DNA from: UBA11606 sp964504305
Lineage (GTDB): Bacteria > Actinomycetota > Acidimicrobiia > Acidimicrobiales > Aldehydirespiratoraceae
DNA length: 64,000 nucleotides
Direction: 5' to 3'
Assembly: GCA_964504305.1 (NCBI GenBank)
Contig: CAZDEB010000004.1
Location: 186,001 to 250,000, forward strand
The notes under the pieces are model-generated. The model saw only the letters and a list, made by a program, of their open reading frames with translations. It searched no databases and was not told the origin of the DNA. This document shows, piece by piece, positions 43,042 through 51,466 of this stretch. The stretch's first letter is position 1, and each line of letters opens with the position of its first letter. A program made the translations under genes and the position numbers.

Positions 43042-44009
43042 CAGCCCACCTTGCGTACGCGCGGATCGAGGCGGGGGTAGAGAAGGTCGTTGAAGAAGTT
43101 GGCGCCGATGGCGATGAGTGCCAGGAGTAGAAACACTCCTTGCAGCACTGGGTAGTCGCGCGCCAGCACGCTGTCGAACGCCAGCGACCCGAGTCCGGGG
43201 TAGGAGAAGATGGTTTCGACGACAGTGGCTGCACCGACCAGGGTGCTGAAACCCAACAATGCTGCGGTTGAAACGGGGAGCAGCGCATTTCGTTGGGCGT
43301 GACGTCGCACGGCGCGATCGTCAAGCCCCTTGGCACGAGCCATGAACACGTAGTCTTCGCCGAGTTCGGAGACAAGCGCTGACCGGCTCACCACGAACAC
43401 CGACCCAATCCCGGTGAGAATGAGGGTCGAAGCGGGAAGGACGAGGCGCCGCGCCACATCTGTGACGCGAGCCCAACCAGTGATGTCGCCCGCGGCGATA
43501 GCCCCGTACACCGGGAACCAGTCGAGCTTGACGGAGAAGGCCAACAGCAGCATCAGGCCTACAAAAAAGGCTGGAAGCGCGTCTACCGCAAGCACCGCAG
43601 ACAATACACCGATGTCCCGTTTCGTGCCCCGACGCCATCCCGCCGCAAACCCGAGGAGCACACCCAATACCGTCGAAATAGATACGGCTACCCCGACGAG
43701 AAGCAACGACCAGCCCAGTCGACCAGTTACGACCTCACGAACAGGCTGGCCAGTACGAATGGATACTCCAAGATCGCCGTGCGTGAGGTTCTTCACGTAA
43801 GTCACGAACTGCTGTCTGTTGGAACCATCGAGGTCATATCGCGCCAGGGTGGCCTGGCGTTGTTCGGCGGTCACGAAACCGGAGGAGTCTGGTGGAATGA
43901 GGTAATCGACGGGATCTCCCGCAGCCAATCTCGGCAAAATGAAGTTGAGCACCAACGCTGCTACGACAACGAGCCCGTATTGGAGCGCCAGGCGGCCAGC
44001 GCGCCTCAC
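43041..44009 (-). CDS. ABC importer permease (DppB/NikB type)
   Basis: The 322-residue product has six membrane helices, the large periplasmic loop after helix 1, and the EAA loop MARAKGLDDRAVRRHAQRNA. Strings such as SYPGLGSLAFDSVLARDYP are typical of DppB. It forms the channel with the DppC half of the fusion. It is 54 bases downstream of the substrate-binding protein gene. Confidence 0.92.
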   Translation of the reverse strand: MRRAGRLALQYGLVVVAALVLNFILPRLAAGDPVDYLIPPDSSGFVTAEQRQATLARYDLDGSNRQQFVTYVKNLTHGDLGVSIRTGQPVREVVTGRLGWSLLLVGVAVSISTVLGVLLGFAAGWRRGTKRDIGVLSAVLAVDALPAFFVGLMLLLAFSVKLDWFPVYGAIAAGDITGWARVTDVARRLVLPASTLILTGIGSVFVVSRSALVSELGEDYVFMARAKGLDDRAVRRHAQRNALLPVSTAALLGFSTLVGAATVVETIFSYPGLGSLAFDSVLARDYPVLQGVFLLLALIAIGANFFNDLLYPRLDPRVRKVG

Positions 44010-44063
44010 AAGGGAGGAGGCGCGGACTGGGCCGCTAGGCGAGCCCCATCGTGCTTCAAAGCG

Positions 44064-45983
44064 TTAGTCCTCAACCGTGCCAGTTGTCGCTTTCTTTCGC
44101 CTCATGAACGCCACTCCGCCCAAGGCCGCGGCAAGCAGCACCAGAACTACGACGACTACCGTGCCGCCGCTACCTCCATCGTCGTCGTCGGGGTCGGATT
44201 GAGCTGAGTCCTGCGCGGCTGTCGCGTCGTCGGCGTCGGGAGCGTCTTCTTCGGCCATGGCCTCGCCATCGTCGGTGTCAGCCGGTTCCTCGGTTGTTGC
44301 CGAGCTGTCGTCGTCGGCCTCAGCCGGCTCTTCCTCGGGCACCGCTTCGTCAGTCTCCTCAACGGCCTCTGGAGCGGCATAGGTCGAGATGAACGACTTC
44401 TTGTTGAACACGCCGTGGCCCGGGTCCGAAACCCACCCGTCGTAGGCATCGGGGCGGTATCCCCAACGGCCGTCTGGGTAGTACAAAGTGACTGCGGGCA
44501 TCAGTTCGGCGAACTTCTCCTGGGCGGCAACGTTGCCGTTGGCCAAACGGTCTTCGGGACTCGCCGCGATGTCAGCCTCGACCAAAGCGTCGAATTCCGG
44601 GTCGGCCAAACCGCTGAATACCACTCCTACGCCACGACCCGGTGAATGGAAGAAGAAGAAGAGGTGGTCAGGGTCGGCGTGGGCATGGCTTTCGAATACG
44701 TTGATGAACATGTCGATCTGGGGAGGGCCGTCTGCGCTGGGCCGTCGAAGAGCTGAGGTTGCAGCCGGGTCAAGCGGCTCGACTGTGATGTCCACCCCAA
44801 TCGCCGCGACCTGCTCCGCAACGAGTTCGCCTGATCGAATTTGGGGTGGAGAGAACGAGTTGACATACAAGGTCCAAGCCAGAGGGGTGCCGTCGGGGCT
44901 CACGCGTACACCGTCGTCACCCATGGCGTAACCAGCGTCATCGAGCGTGGAGTTTGCAGCATCCACATCGAACGCGTGTCCTCCGGTGGGGTGGGCCCAC
45001 GCCGAGTCAGGATGTGTCCACGTGTCGTTCCCCGGTCGAGCCAGCCCACCTTCGACAAGATTCACAAACACATCGAGATCGAGCGACATCCCGATCGCTC
45101 TGCGGACCACTGGGTCGTTGAGAACGGGCTTTCGGGTGTTGAACATGAGATATGTGGACTGGAGGCGGCTACCTTCCACAATCCCGACGTCAGGGTTGTC
45201 GTTCATGCCGTCGATGAGCTGAGCAGGCACGTTCCGGGTCACAAAGTCGAGCTCGCCCGACTGCAGACCAGCCCAGGCGGCCTGAGCGTCGCGAACAATC
45301 GGCATCACGAGCTCATCGACCGTGACATCGCCCAAGAAGTAGTCTTCGTTGGCCTCGAACCGATACGAAGTGTCGGGAACGTACTCGACCATCTTGAACG
45401 GGCCGGTGCCAATAGCCACGCTCGTGGCATCGGCCAAAGGGTCCTCGATGTCGGCCCAGATGTGCTCGGGCAAAATTGGGATGTCGCCGCCTGGCAAGAA
45501 CAAGAACGTGGGGATCGGATTCTCGAAGTTGAGAACGACTGTCAGGTCGTCAACAACTTCCGCTGAGACAAAGGTCGGATGGTCGGTGACATGGTGCCCG
45601 TACCGCGCCGGGCCTTCCAGATCGGATACGAGCTGGAACGTGAAGGCTACGTCTTCGGCTGTGAATGGTTCGCCGTCGTGCCAGACCACGTCCTCGCGCA
45701 ACGAAACTGTCCAGGTGCGGGCATCGTCGGACGGCACTGCACCGGTTGCCAAAAAGGGCTCAGGAGTTACCGAAGCCTGTGACCAGAACAGCGTGTCGTA
45801 CACGAGGTTGGTGATGTCATGGGTGATCGGCAGTGCCATCGGCCGTATGAGAGGATTGAGATTCTTCTCGGCCGCGTGCAAACCGATCGTCAAACTGACC
45901 GATTCGTCGTCTTGGGCCTGGGCTGTGGCCCCGACTAGAAGCAACACGAAAACGGACAGAACAGCAGCGATGCGTAGTTTCAT
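44064..45983 (-). CDS. ABC importer substrate-binding protein (SBP family 5), C-terminally membrane anchored
   Basis: The 639-residue product has a Sec signal peptide (AAVLSVFVLLLVGATAQA) and the SBP-5 fold with ADDARTWTVSLREDVVWHDG, TAEDVAFTFQLV and GTGPFKMVEYVPD. After about residue 545 an acidic Asp/Glu/Ala linker leads to a C-terminal membrane helix (VVVVVLVLLAAALGGVAF) and a basic RRKK tail. No lipobox Cys is present, so the protein appears held by its C-terminus instead of a lipid. Family members bind peptides, nickel chelates or opines. The divergent hypF makes nickel a reasonable guess. The ATG at 45983 is chosen for the signal peptide. Confidence 0.9.
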   Translation of the reverse strand: MKLRIAAVLSVFVLLLVGATAQAQDDESVSLTIGLHAAEKNLNPLIRPMALPITHDITNLVYDTLFWSQASVTPEPFLATGAVPSDDARTWTVSLREDVVWHDGEPFTAEDVAFTFQLVSDLEGPARYGHHVTDHPTFVSAEVVDDLTVVLNFENPIPTFLFLPGGDIPILPEHIWADIEDPLADATSVAIGTGPFKMVEYVPDTSYRFEANEDYFLGDVTVDELVMPIVRDAQAAWAGLQSGELDFVTRNVPAQLIDGMNDNPDVGIVEGSRLQSTYLMFNTRKPVLNDPVVRRAIGMSLDLDVFVNLVEGGLARPGNDTWTHPDSAWAHPTGGHAFDVDAANSTLDDAGYAMGDDGVRVSPDGTPLAWTLYVNSFSPPQIRSGELVAEQVAAIGVDITVEPLDPAATSALRRPSADGPPQIDMFINVFESHAHADPDHLFFFFHSPGRGVGVVFSGLADPEFDALVEADIAASPEDRLANGNVAAQEKFAELMPAVTLYYPDGRWGYRPDAYDGWVSDPGHGVFNKKSFISTYAAPEAVEETDEAVPEEEPAEADDDSSATTEEPADTDDGEAMAEEDAPDADDATAAQDSAQSDPDDDDGGSGGTVVVVVLVLLAAALGGVAFMRRKKATTGTVED

Positions 45984-46038
45984 CTGGGTGAAGGTAGTCG
46001 CCTGGCTCCGGTTGAGTAAGGGCGCTATACACATAGCG

Positions 46039-48321
46039 ATGGCTGACGCGATCGAGCCCGGCACCCAGCGTCGACGGTTTGCGGTTCACGGAACTGTCCA
46101 GGGCGTGGGATTTCGACCCTTTGTGTATGAGAGCGCGGCCAAGTTTCGGTTGACTGGATGGGTCAAGAACGTAGGTTCGTCCGTCTTGATCGAGGTCGAA
46201 GGCGGGTCCGCCGCTCTTGATCGGTTTGGCGCCGCGCTGGAACATGACTCACCGGAATTGGCGCTTGTGCAAGAGATTTCGAGTGTTGATCTGCAGCCAC
46301 GAGGAGATTCTGAATTCAAAATCGTCGAGAGCCAAGACAATCCGGGGGAACCGGTCTCGGTGACCGCTGATTCGGCCACCTGCATCGAATGTTTGGAGGA
46401 GGTAGCGGATTCTCATGCTCGGCGGTACGGCTATGCGTTCACCAACTGCACAAATTGTGGCCCTCGGTTCACGATCGTGACGGATGTGCCGTACGACCGC
46501 CCCAACACAACAATGGTGTCATTCGAGATGTGTGGCGAGTGCCAAGCCGAGTATTCGAATCCTGGCGATCGCCGGTTTCATGCCCAGCCGATCTGCTGTC
46601 CAGCTTGCGGGCCAACTCTGGAACTAGTTGATCCCGATGGCGTTTCCTTCGACGGGGACCCGATCGAGTACGCTGCCAAGCTGCTTCTGGATGAGCAAGT
46701 TGTTGCCATCAAAGGCCTCGGGGGCTTTCACTTGGCAGCTTTGGCCAGCTCCGATCAAGCGGTTGGTGGTCTGAGGAAGCGCAAACACCGCGAAGACAAA
46801 CCGTTCGCAGTCATGGTCCCTGATCTTGCAGCTGCCCGAGCACTTTGTGAGGTGAGCGAGACCGAGGCTGCGATGCTCTCTGAACTTGCCAGACCGATTG
46901 TGCTCCTGTCGCGCCGACATGATGCTGACGTAGCGGCGAGTGTGGCCCCCCACACAACCGAACTCGGGGTGATGCTGGCATATACCCCGCTTCACACATT
47001 GCTGTTGAATCGGGTGGGTCAACCGATCGTACTCACAAGTGGGAACGTCTCGGACGAACCGATCGCGTACGCCGACGATGACGCGCGGCGACGACTCGGA
47101 GCCATAGCCGATAGCTTCCTCACCCATGATCGGCCCATACGAACCCGTACCGATGATTCGGTGGTCCGCGAGGTCGCCGGTGCCCCAATGATGATTCGCC
47201 GGTCTCGAGGCTACGTGCCCGGTTCGATTCGCCTACCACTCGAAGCTCGGAGGCCAATTCTTGCCTGTGGGGCCGAACTCAAGAACACGATCACGCTGGC
47301 GGTCGGTGGTCAAGCAGTGTTGTCGCACCATATTGGAGACCTCAAGAACCTCGAGACGTACGAATCCTTTCTGGATGCGATCGATCACCTCGAGCGCTTG
47401 TTTCGGGTCGTTCCACAGGTGATTGCTCACGATCTACATCCCAACTACCTCTCTACTGGGTATGCGCACGAGGTCGCAGGAGTGGAGCTTGTTGCTGTGC
47501 AGCATCACCATGCCCACATTTCCGCGTGCATGGTCGACAACGGTCACACCGAGCCGGTCATCGGGGTCGCGTTTGATGGTCTCGGCTACGGAAGTGATCA
47601 CTCCATGTGGGGCGGCGAATTCCTCGTGGCCGACCTGGCAGACTTCGAACGGTTGGGATGGTTTGAACCGATTTTATTGCCGGGCGGCGATGCTGTCATG
47701 CGGGAACCGTGGCGCATGGCCGCCGCCTATCTGGTTGGTCTGGGTGAAGCTGACTCCGATTTGGCGGTAAGCGACCGTCAACCACGTTGGCAGGACGTCG
47801 TGGACCTGACGAGATCGGATTTGGCTGGACTGACAACCACGAGCGTGGGCCGGCTCTTCGATGCCGTTGCCTCCCTGGTCGGTGTTCGCGACACCGTGAA
47901 CTACGAGGGTCAGGCTGCGGTGGAACTCGAACAGATCGTCGATCCCGATGAGACCGGCGCTTACTCGGCCACTATCGATGGCGACGCAAACTTCACCATT
48001 CGGGGAAGCGATTTCGTGGCCGCAGTGCTTGGTGACCTGCGCGGCGGAGTGGAAACAAGCCGCATCTCCGCCCGGTTCCATCGAGGGCTGGCTGAAACGG
48101 TGGTGCTGGGGTGTGAGCGGATTCGCGATACGGGCGGACCGTCAACTGTGGCCATCTCGGGTGGCGTGTTCTTGAACAAGGTATTGATGGAGCGTGCGGT
48201 GGCGCAGCTGGAACAGCGAGAGTTTCGCGTTCTGCGCCACTGTCGCATCCCGCCGAATGACGGATGTATCAGCCTGGGTCAGGCAGCAGTCGCTGCGGCG
48301 CGCGATTCACGATCTGTCTGA
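46039..48321 (+). CDS. hypF: Carbamoyltransferase HypF, [NiFe]-hydrogenase maturation
   Basis: The 760-residue product has the full HypF order: acylphosphatase (RFAVHGTVQGVGFRPFVYES), two Cys4 zinc fingers (CIECLEEV/CTNCGPRF and CGEC/CCPACGP), and a YrdC domain (IAIKGLGGFHLA-like, then KPFAVMVPD). The Kae1-like transferase has HHHAHISACMVD and the GGVFLNKVL end. It makes the thiocarbamate on HypE for CN ligand synthesis. The ATG at 46039 is 55 bases from the divergent importer gene. Its presence implies a [NiFe] enzyme elsewhere in the genome. Confidence 0.95.
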   Translation: MADAIEPGTQRRRFAVHGTVQGVGFRPFVYESAAKFRLTGWVKNVGSSVLIEVEGGSAALDRFGAALEHDSPELALVQEISSVDLQPRGDSEFKIVESQDNPGEPVSVTADSATCIECLEEVADSHARRYGYAFTNCTNCGPRFTIVTDVPYDRPNTTMVSFEMCGECQAEYSNPGDRRFHAQPICCPACGPTLELVDPDGVSFDGDPIEYAAKLLLDEQVVAIKGLGGFHLAALASSDQAVGGLRKRKHREDKPFAVMVPDLAAARALCEVSETEAAMLSELARPIVLLSRRHDADVAASVAPHTTELGVMLAYTPLHTLLLNRVGQPIVLTSGNVSDEPIAYADDDARRRLGAIADSFLTHDRPIRTRTDDSVVREVAGAPMMIRRSRGYVPGSIRLPLEARRPILACGAELKNTITLAVGGQAVLSHHIGDLKNLETYESFLDAIDHLERLFRVVPQVIAHDLHPNYLSTGYAHEVAGVELVAVQHHHAHISACMVDNGHTEPVIGVAFDGLGYGSDHSMWGGEFLVADLADFERLGWFEPILLPGGDAVMREPWRMAAAYLVGLGEADSDLAVSDRQPRWQDVVDLTRSDLAGLTTTSVGRLFDAVASLVGVRDTVNYEGQAAVELEQIVDPDETGAYSATIDGDANFTIRGSDFVAAVLGDLRGGVETSRISARFHRGLAETVVLGCERIRDTGGPSTVAISGGVFLNKVLMERAVAQLEQREFRVLRHCRIPPNDGCISLGQAAVAAARDSRSV

Positions 48322-48945
48322 CTGGAGCGGGTTGGCCTGGAGGAAAATTGCGACTGCTTGAGCGCGATTGCGAGCGCCGAGTTTGGCGTACGCGTTGCCT
48401 AGGTGGAACTTAACTGTGTTGACGGTGACTCCGAACTGACTGCCAAGAGACTTGTTGCTCGCGCCATCGGCCAACGCTGCGACGAGCGAGAACTCCCGCT
48501 CGGTGAGCGACCCAAGGCGGTCACCCTCCAGTGTGCGTACGTCCATAAACGGGAACACCATTTGGCCTCGCGCCACCGCGACCACGATTTCAACAAGACG
48601 GTCAGGCGACTCGGTCTTGGAGCAGAAGCCAGCACCCCCCAAGGCCATCGCAGTTCTAGGGATAGTTGGGTCTGGGTCCCCGGTGTATACGACCACGCGC
48701 GGGGCACCGGAAGTTGCACTCAGCGAATTGAGCACATCCCGACCGTGCGCATCGGGGAGCACCCAACCGATCACTGCCACATCGAATGTCTCCCGCCTCG
48801 TTAGGTCCATGAGGGCTTCTGCACGGGCCGCAAACGCGACGTTGGCGAAGCGAGTGTCGAGATCGAAGAGGTCGCGGAGACCCTCGAGAACAAGCGGGCT
48901 CTTGTCGGCTATGACGATGCTGATTGCTCCGGGTTTGCGAGCCAT
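48307..48945 (-). CDS. NarL/LuxR-family response regulator with a degenerate receiver
   Basis: The 212-residue product has a receiver-like domain (1-120) and a C-terminal LuxR helix-turn-helix (LTEREFSLVAALADGASNKS, VTVNTVKFHLGNAYAKLG). In the receiver the usual acidic pair is ADK and the phospho-acceptor Asp site reads VAVIGWVLP, so Asp appears replaced by Gly, while the SK lysine remains. It probably works without phosphorylation or binds a ligand. The ATG at 48945 is used (an upstream GTG/ATG exists at 48963). It is convergent with hypF, overlapping by 15 bases. Targets unknown. Confidence 0.85.
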   Translation of the reverse strand: MARKPGAISIVIADKSPLVLEGLRDLFDLDTRFANVAFAARAEALMDLTRRETFDVAVIGWVLPDAHGRDVLNSLSATSGAPRVVVYTGDPDPTIPRTAMALGGAGFCSKTESPDRLVEIVVAVARGQMVFPFMDVRTLEGDRLGSLTEREFSLVAALADGASNKSLGSQFGVTVNTVKFHLGNAYAKLGARNRAQAVAIFLQANPLQSDRS

Positions 48946-49115
48946 CGGGACTTCACCCCTCACCAGGTAGGCGATACTGCCTCACGACTCCGGGAGTGGA
49001 ACCGATCCAGACCTACCCTACCCATCCGGGTGGGGAACGCCCTACACGGGCGCATGTGGTCTAGCAGCCCAGGCTCTGCAATACTCCAACCGATCTAAGT
49101 GTGAGGGGGGATCGA

Positions 49116-49475
49116 ATGCCTAGTGCCGCGACGTCAGTTGGGGGAACCAACAACGCCTGGATCCGCGCGTGCGTTCTTTTGTTGCTCGCTGAGCAGCCAG
49201 CGCACGGCTACGAACTGTTGACGGACCTCGAGGCGCTCGGAGCCCATTGTGTCGACTCTGGAACGCTGTACCGGATCCTGCGTCGCACCGAGCGCGACGG
49301 ACTAACTCTGTCCATGTGGGAGCCTGCGGGATCGGGTCCGGCTCGTCGCATCTATCGCCTGACCAGCATGGGTCTTGGCACTCTCGAGGACCTCGCGGCA
49401 GACCTTGCTCGCACCCGAGAACTTGCCGAACGTTTCGTGGCTCGCACCCAGGGCCTTTCAGCTCCGGTCATTTAA
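49116..49475 (+). CDS. PadR-family transcriptional regulator
   Basis: The 119-residue product has the PadR winged helix: RACVLLLLAEQPAHGYELLT, SGTLYRILRRTERDGLTLS and RRIYRLTSMGLGTLEDLA. PadR proteins are small repressors responding to aromatic or other ligands. The ATG at 49116 has a G-rich site upstream. It precedes the SDR gene by 79 bases on the same strand and may regulate it. Confidence 0.85.
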   Translation: MPSAATSVGGTNNAWIRACVLLLLAEQPAHGYELLTDLEALGAHCVDSGTLYRILRRTERDGLTLSMWEPAGSGPARRIYRLTSMGLGTLEDLAADLARTRELAERFVARTQGLSAPVI

Positions 49476-49554
49476 CTTTGATGGTGCGGCGCTGATTCTT
49501 CTCGGTGGGATTGCGCTGCGGTGCGTGGCGCGGGAATCGATGAATGGAGCCGGA

Positions 49555-50316
49555 ATGGAATCGCTTGACGAGAAGGTTGTAGTGGTAACCGGAGGCGGCT
49601 CTGGCATCGGTGAGGCGACGGCGGAGTTGTTTGCTCAGCAGGGTTCATCGGTTCTGATTGTCGACATCGATGCCTCGGCCGGACAGAGCGTCGCTGACCG
49701 CGTGGGCGGCGAGTTCTGTGTTGCCGACGTGAGTAACCTGGACGACGTAGTCCGAGCCTTTGATCGATGTGAGGAGTTGTTCGGGGGAGTGGACGTCGCC
49801 TTCCTGAACGCGGGCATAGCCTCGGGGATCGACGACGTAACAAAAATTGATGGTGCGCTATACCGGCGGGTCACTGGTGTGAATATGGACGGCGTCGTCC
49901 ACGGTGTAAGGACAGCAATACCGGCTATGAAACGCCGCGGTGGCGGTGCCATCGTTGCCACGGCATCCATGGCCGGATTCACCCCGTACTCGCCAGATCC
50001 CTTGTTCGCGGCCACTAAGCTCGCCGTGGTCGGGCTAATCCGAAGTGTGGCACCGCTGCTCGAGTACCACGACATCACTGCGAACACAGTGAACCCGAGT
50101 GTGGTCGACACGAACATCATGACCGAGGAGACCAAGTATCGGCTAGCTCAATCCGGAGTCAAGATCATGGCCCCCTCCGACGTAGCGCAAACAGTTCTTC
50201 GCGTCGTGACCGGCGGCGGGACCGGCGAATGCTGGATTTGCGACGGGGCCAGCAAAGAACGCGTCTATGAGTTCGAGGACATTGGAAGTCCTCTCTCAGC
50301 GAGCCGCGACGGCTGA
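49555..50316 (+). CDS. Short-chain dehydrogenase/reductase
   Basis: The 253-residue Rossmann protein has TGGGSGIGEATAELFAQQG, the NAG motif FLNAGIASG, catalytic Ser in TASMAGFTPYS and the active-site region DPLFAATKLAVVG, where the usual Tyr of YxxxK is replaced by Phe while the Lys is kept. Loss of the Tyr may mean an altered or absent dehydrogenase activity. The Asp in VDIDAS suggests NAD binding. The start at 49555 has GGAG six bases upstream; an ATG at 49540 is possible. Confidence 0.8.
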   Translation: MESLDEKVVVVTGGGSGIGEATAELFAQQGSSVLIVDIDASAGQSVADRVGGEFCVADVSNLDDVVRAFDRCEELFGGVDVAFLNAGIASGIDDVTKIDGALYRRVTGVNMDGVVHGVRTAIPAMKRRGGGAIVATASMAGFTPYSPDPLFAATKLAVVGLIRSVAPLLEYHDITANTVNPSVVDTNIMTEETKYRLAQSGVKIMAPSDVAQTVLRVVTGGGTGECWICDGASKERVYEFEDIGSPLSASRDG

Positions 50317-50352
50317 AGCCAGCCTCTGGGCGCGTAGCGCTCCAGACCAAGG

Positions 50353-51450
50353 CTAATTCAGAAGCTCGTCCAGAGCTCCCAGCAGAAGTGTCACGTTGCG
50401 CTGTCTTGCAGTGTGGCCCATCGCTCCGATTCGCCAGACTTTCCCGGCGACCGGTCCGAGCCCACCCCCGATTTCGATCCCGTAGCGCACGAGAAGCTGG
50501 CGGCGTACATCGGCCTCGGTCATTCCCCGTGGGAGCTGATCGTCACGGATTCGGACTGAAGTGAGCTGAGGGAGCCGATGATTCTTGGCGGCGAAGAGTT
50601 CGAGCCCCATCTTCTCGAGGCCGGCTAGCAGTGCCGAACCGCAAGCGGCGTGTCGATCGATGACGTTTTCGAGACCCTCGCCGAGTACGACGCCGAGGCC
50701 AGCATGGAGCGCGTAGATCATCGAGATGGGTGCGGTGTGGTGGTAGGCGCGGGCACCGCCATCGCTCGACACGTACTTGGCGATCATGTTGAGGTCCAGG
50801 TACCAGGATTGCGGGACTTTCGCGATCCGATCCCTGGCCTCGTCGGACAGGGTCAGTGGTGACAATCCTGGTGGTACGCCCAAACATTTCTGGGTGCCGC
50901 TGTAGGCCACATCGACCCCCCAATCGTCGAGGGCCATGGGTAGTCCGCCAAGCGAGGTAACGCAATCTATGAGTAGTAGAGCGTCCCCCTTGTTGGCACC
51001 GATGTCGGCAACATCGGTCCGCACACCCGTGGATGTCTCGGCATGAACCAGTGCGATCATGTCGGGTTTGGGGTGGGCATTGAGCAGGCGGTCAGCATCG
51101 ACGGGTCGTCCCCATTCGGCTTCGACTTGCACGACCGTCGCGCCGCAACGAGCAGCTACATCGCACATGCGAGTCCCAAAGACGCCGTTGACGCCAATCA
51201 CCACCGTGTCGCCGCGGCCCACAAGATTTACGAAGGCGGCTTCCATCCCCGCCGACCCTGTGCCCGAAATCGGAAACGTCAGCGCATTTGTCGTGCCGAA
51301 GACGATCCTGAGTCGATCGTTGGTTTCTTCGAGTAGAGCGATGAACTCAGGGTCGAGATGACCGAGCATGGGCCTGCCCATGGCGGCCATCACCTCAGGG
51401 TACGGGTTACACGGGCCGGGGCCCATCAAGACGCGGTCGTTGACTACCAC
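50353..51450 (-). CDS. Class V aminotransferase (alanine/serine-glyoxylate type)
   Basis: The 365-residue PLP enzyme starts VLMGPGPCNPYPEVMAAMG and has the HAETSTGVRTD segment, DCVTSLGGLP and the PLP lysine in YSGTQKCLGVPPG. These are marks of alanine-glyoxylate and serine-glyoxylate aminotransferases. It would convert glyoxylate to glycine, the step after phosphoglycolate and glycolate in photorespiratory salvage. It starts with GTG 16 bases after the Sec-containing CooC gene, so it is co-transcribed with the three CooC genes, an unexpected pairing. Confidence 0.88.
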   Translation of the reverse strand: MVVNDRVLMGPGPCNPYPEVMAAMGRPMLGHLDPEFIALLEETNDRLRIVFGTTNALTFPISGTGSAGMEAAFVNLVGRGDTVVIGVNGVFGTRMCDVAARCGATVVQVEAEWGRPVDADRLLNAHPKPDMIALVHAETSTGVRTDVADIGANKGDALLLIDCVTSLGGLPMALDDWGVDVAYSGTQKCLGVPPGLSPLTLSDEARDRIAKVPQSWYLDLNMIAKYVSSDGGARAYHHTAPISMIYALHAGLGVVLGEGLENVIDRHAACGSALLAGLEKMGLELFAAKNHRLPQLTSVRIRDDQLPRGMTEADVRRQLLVRYGIEIGGGLGPVAGKVWRIGAMGHTARQRNVTLLLGALDELLN

Positions 51451-51466
51451 GGGTTACTGCACTCGG

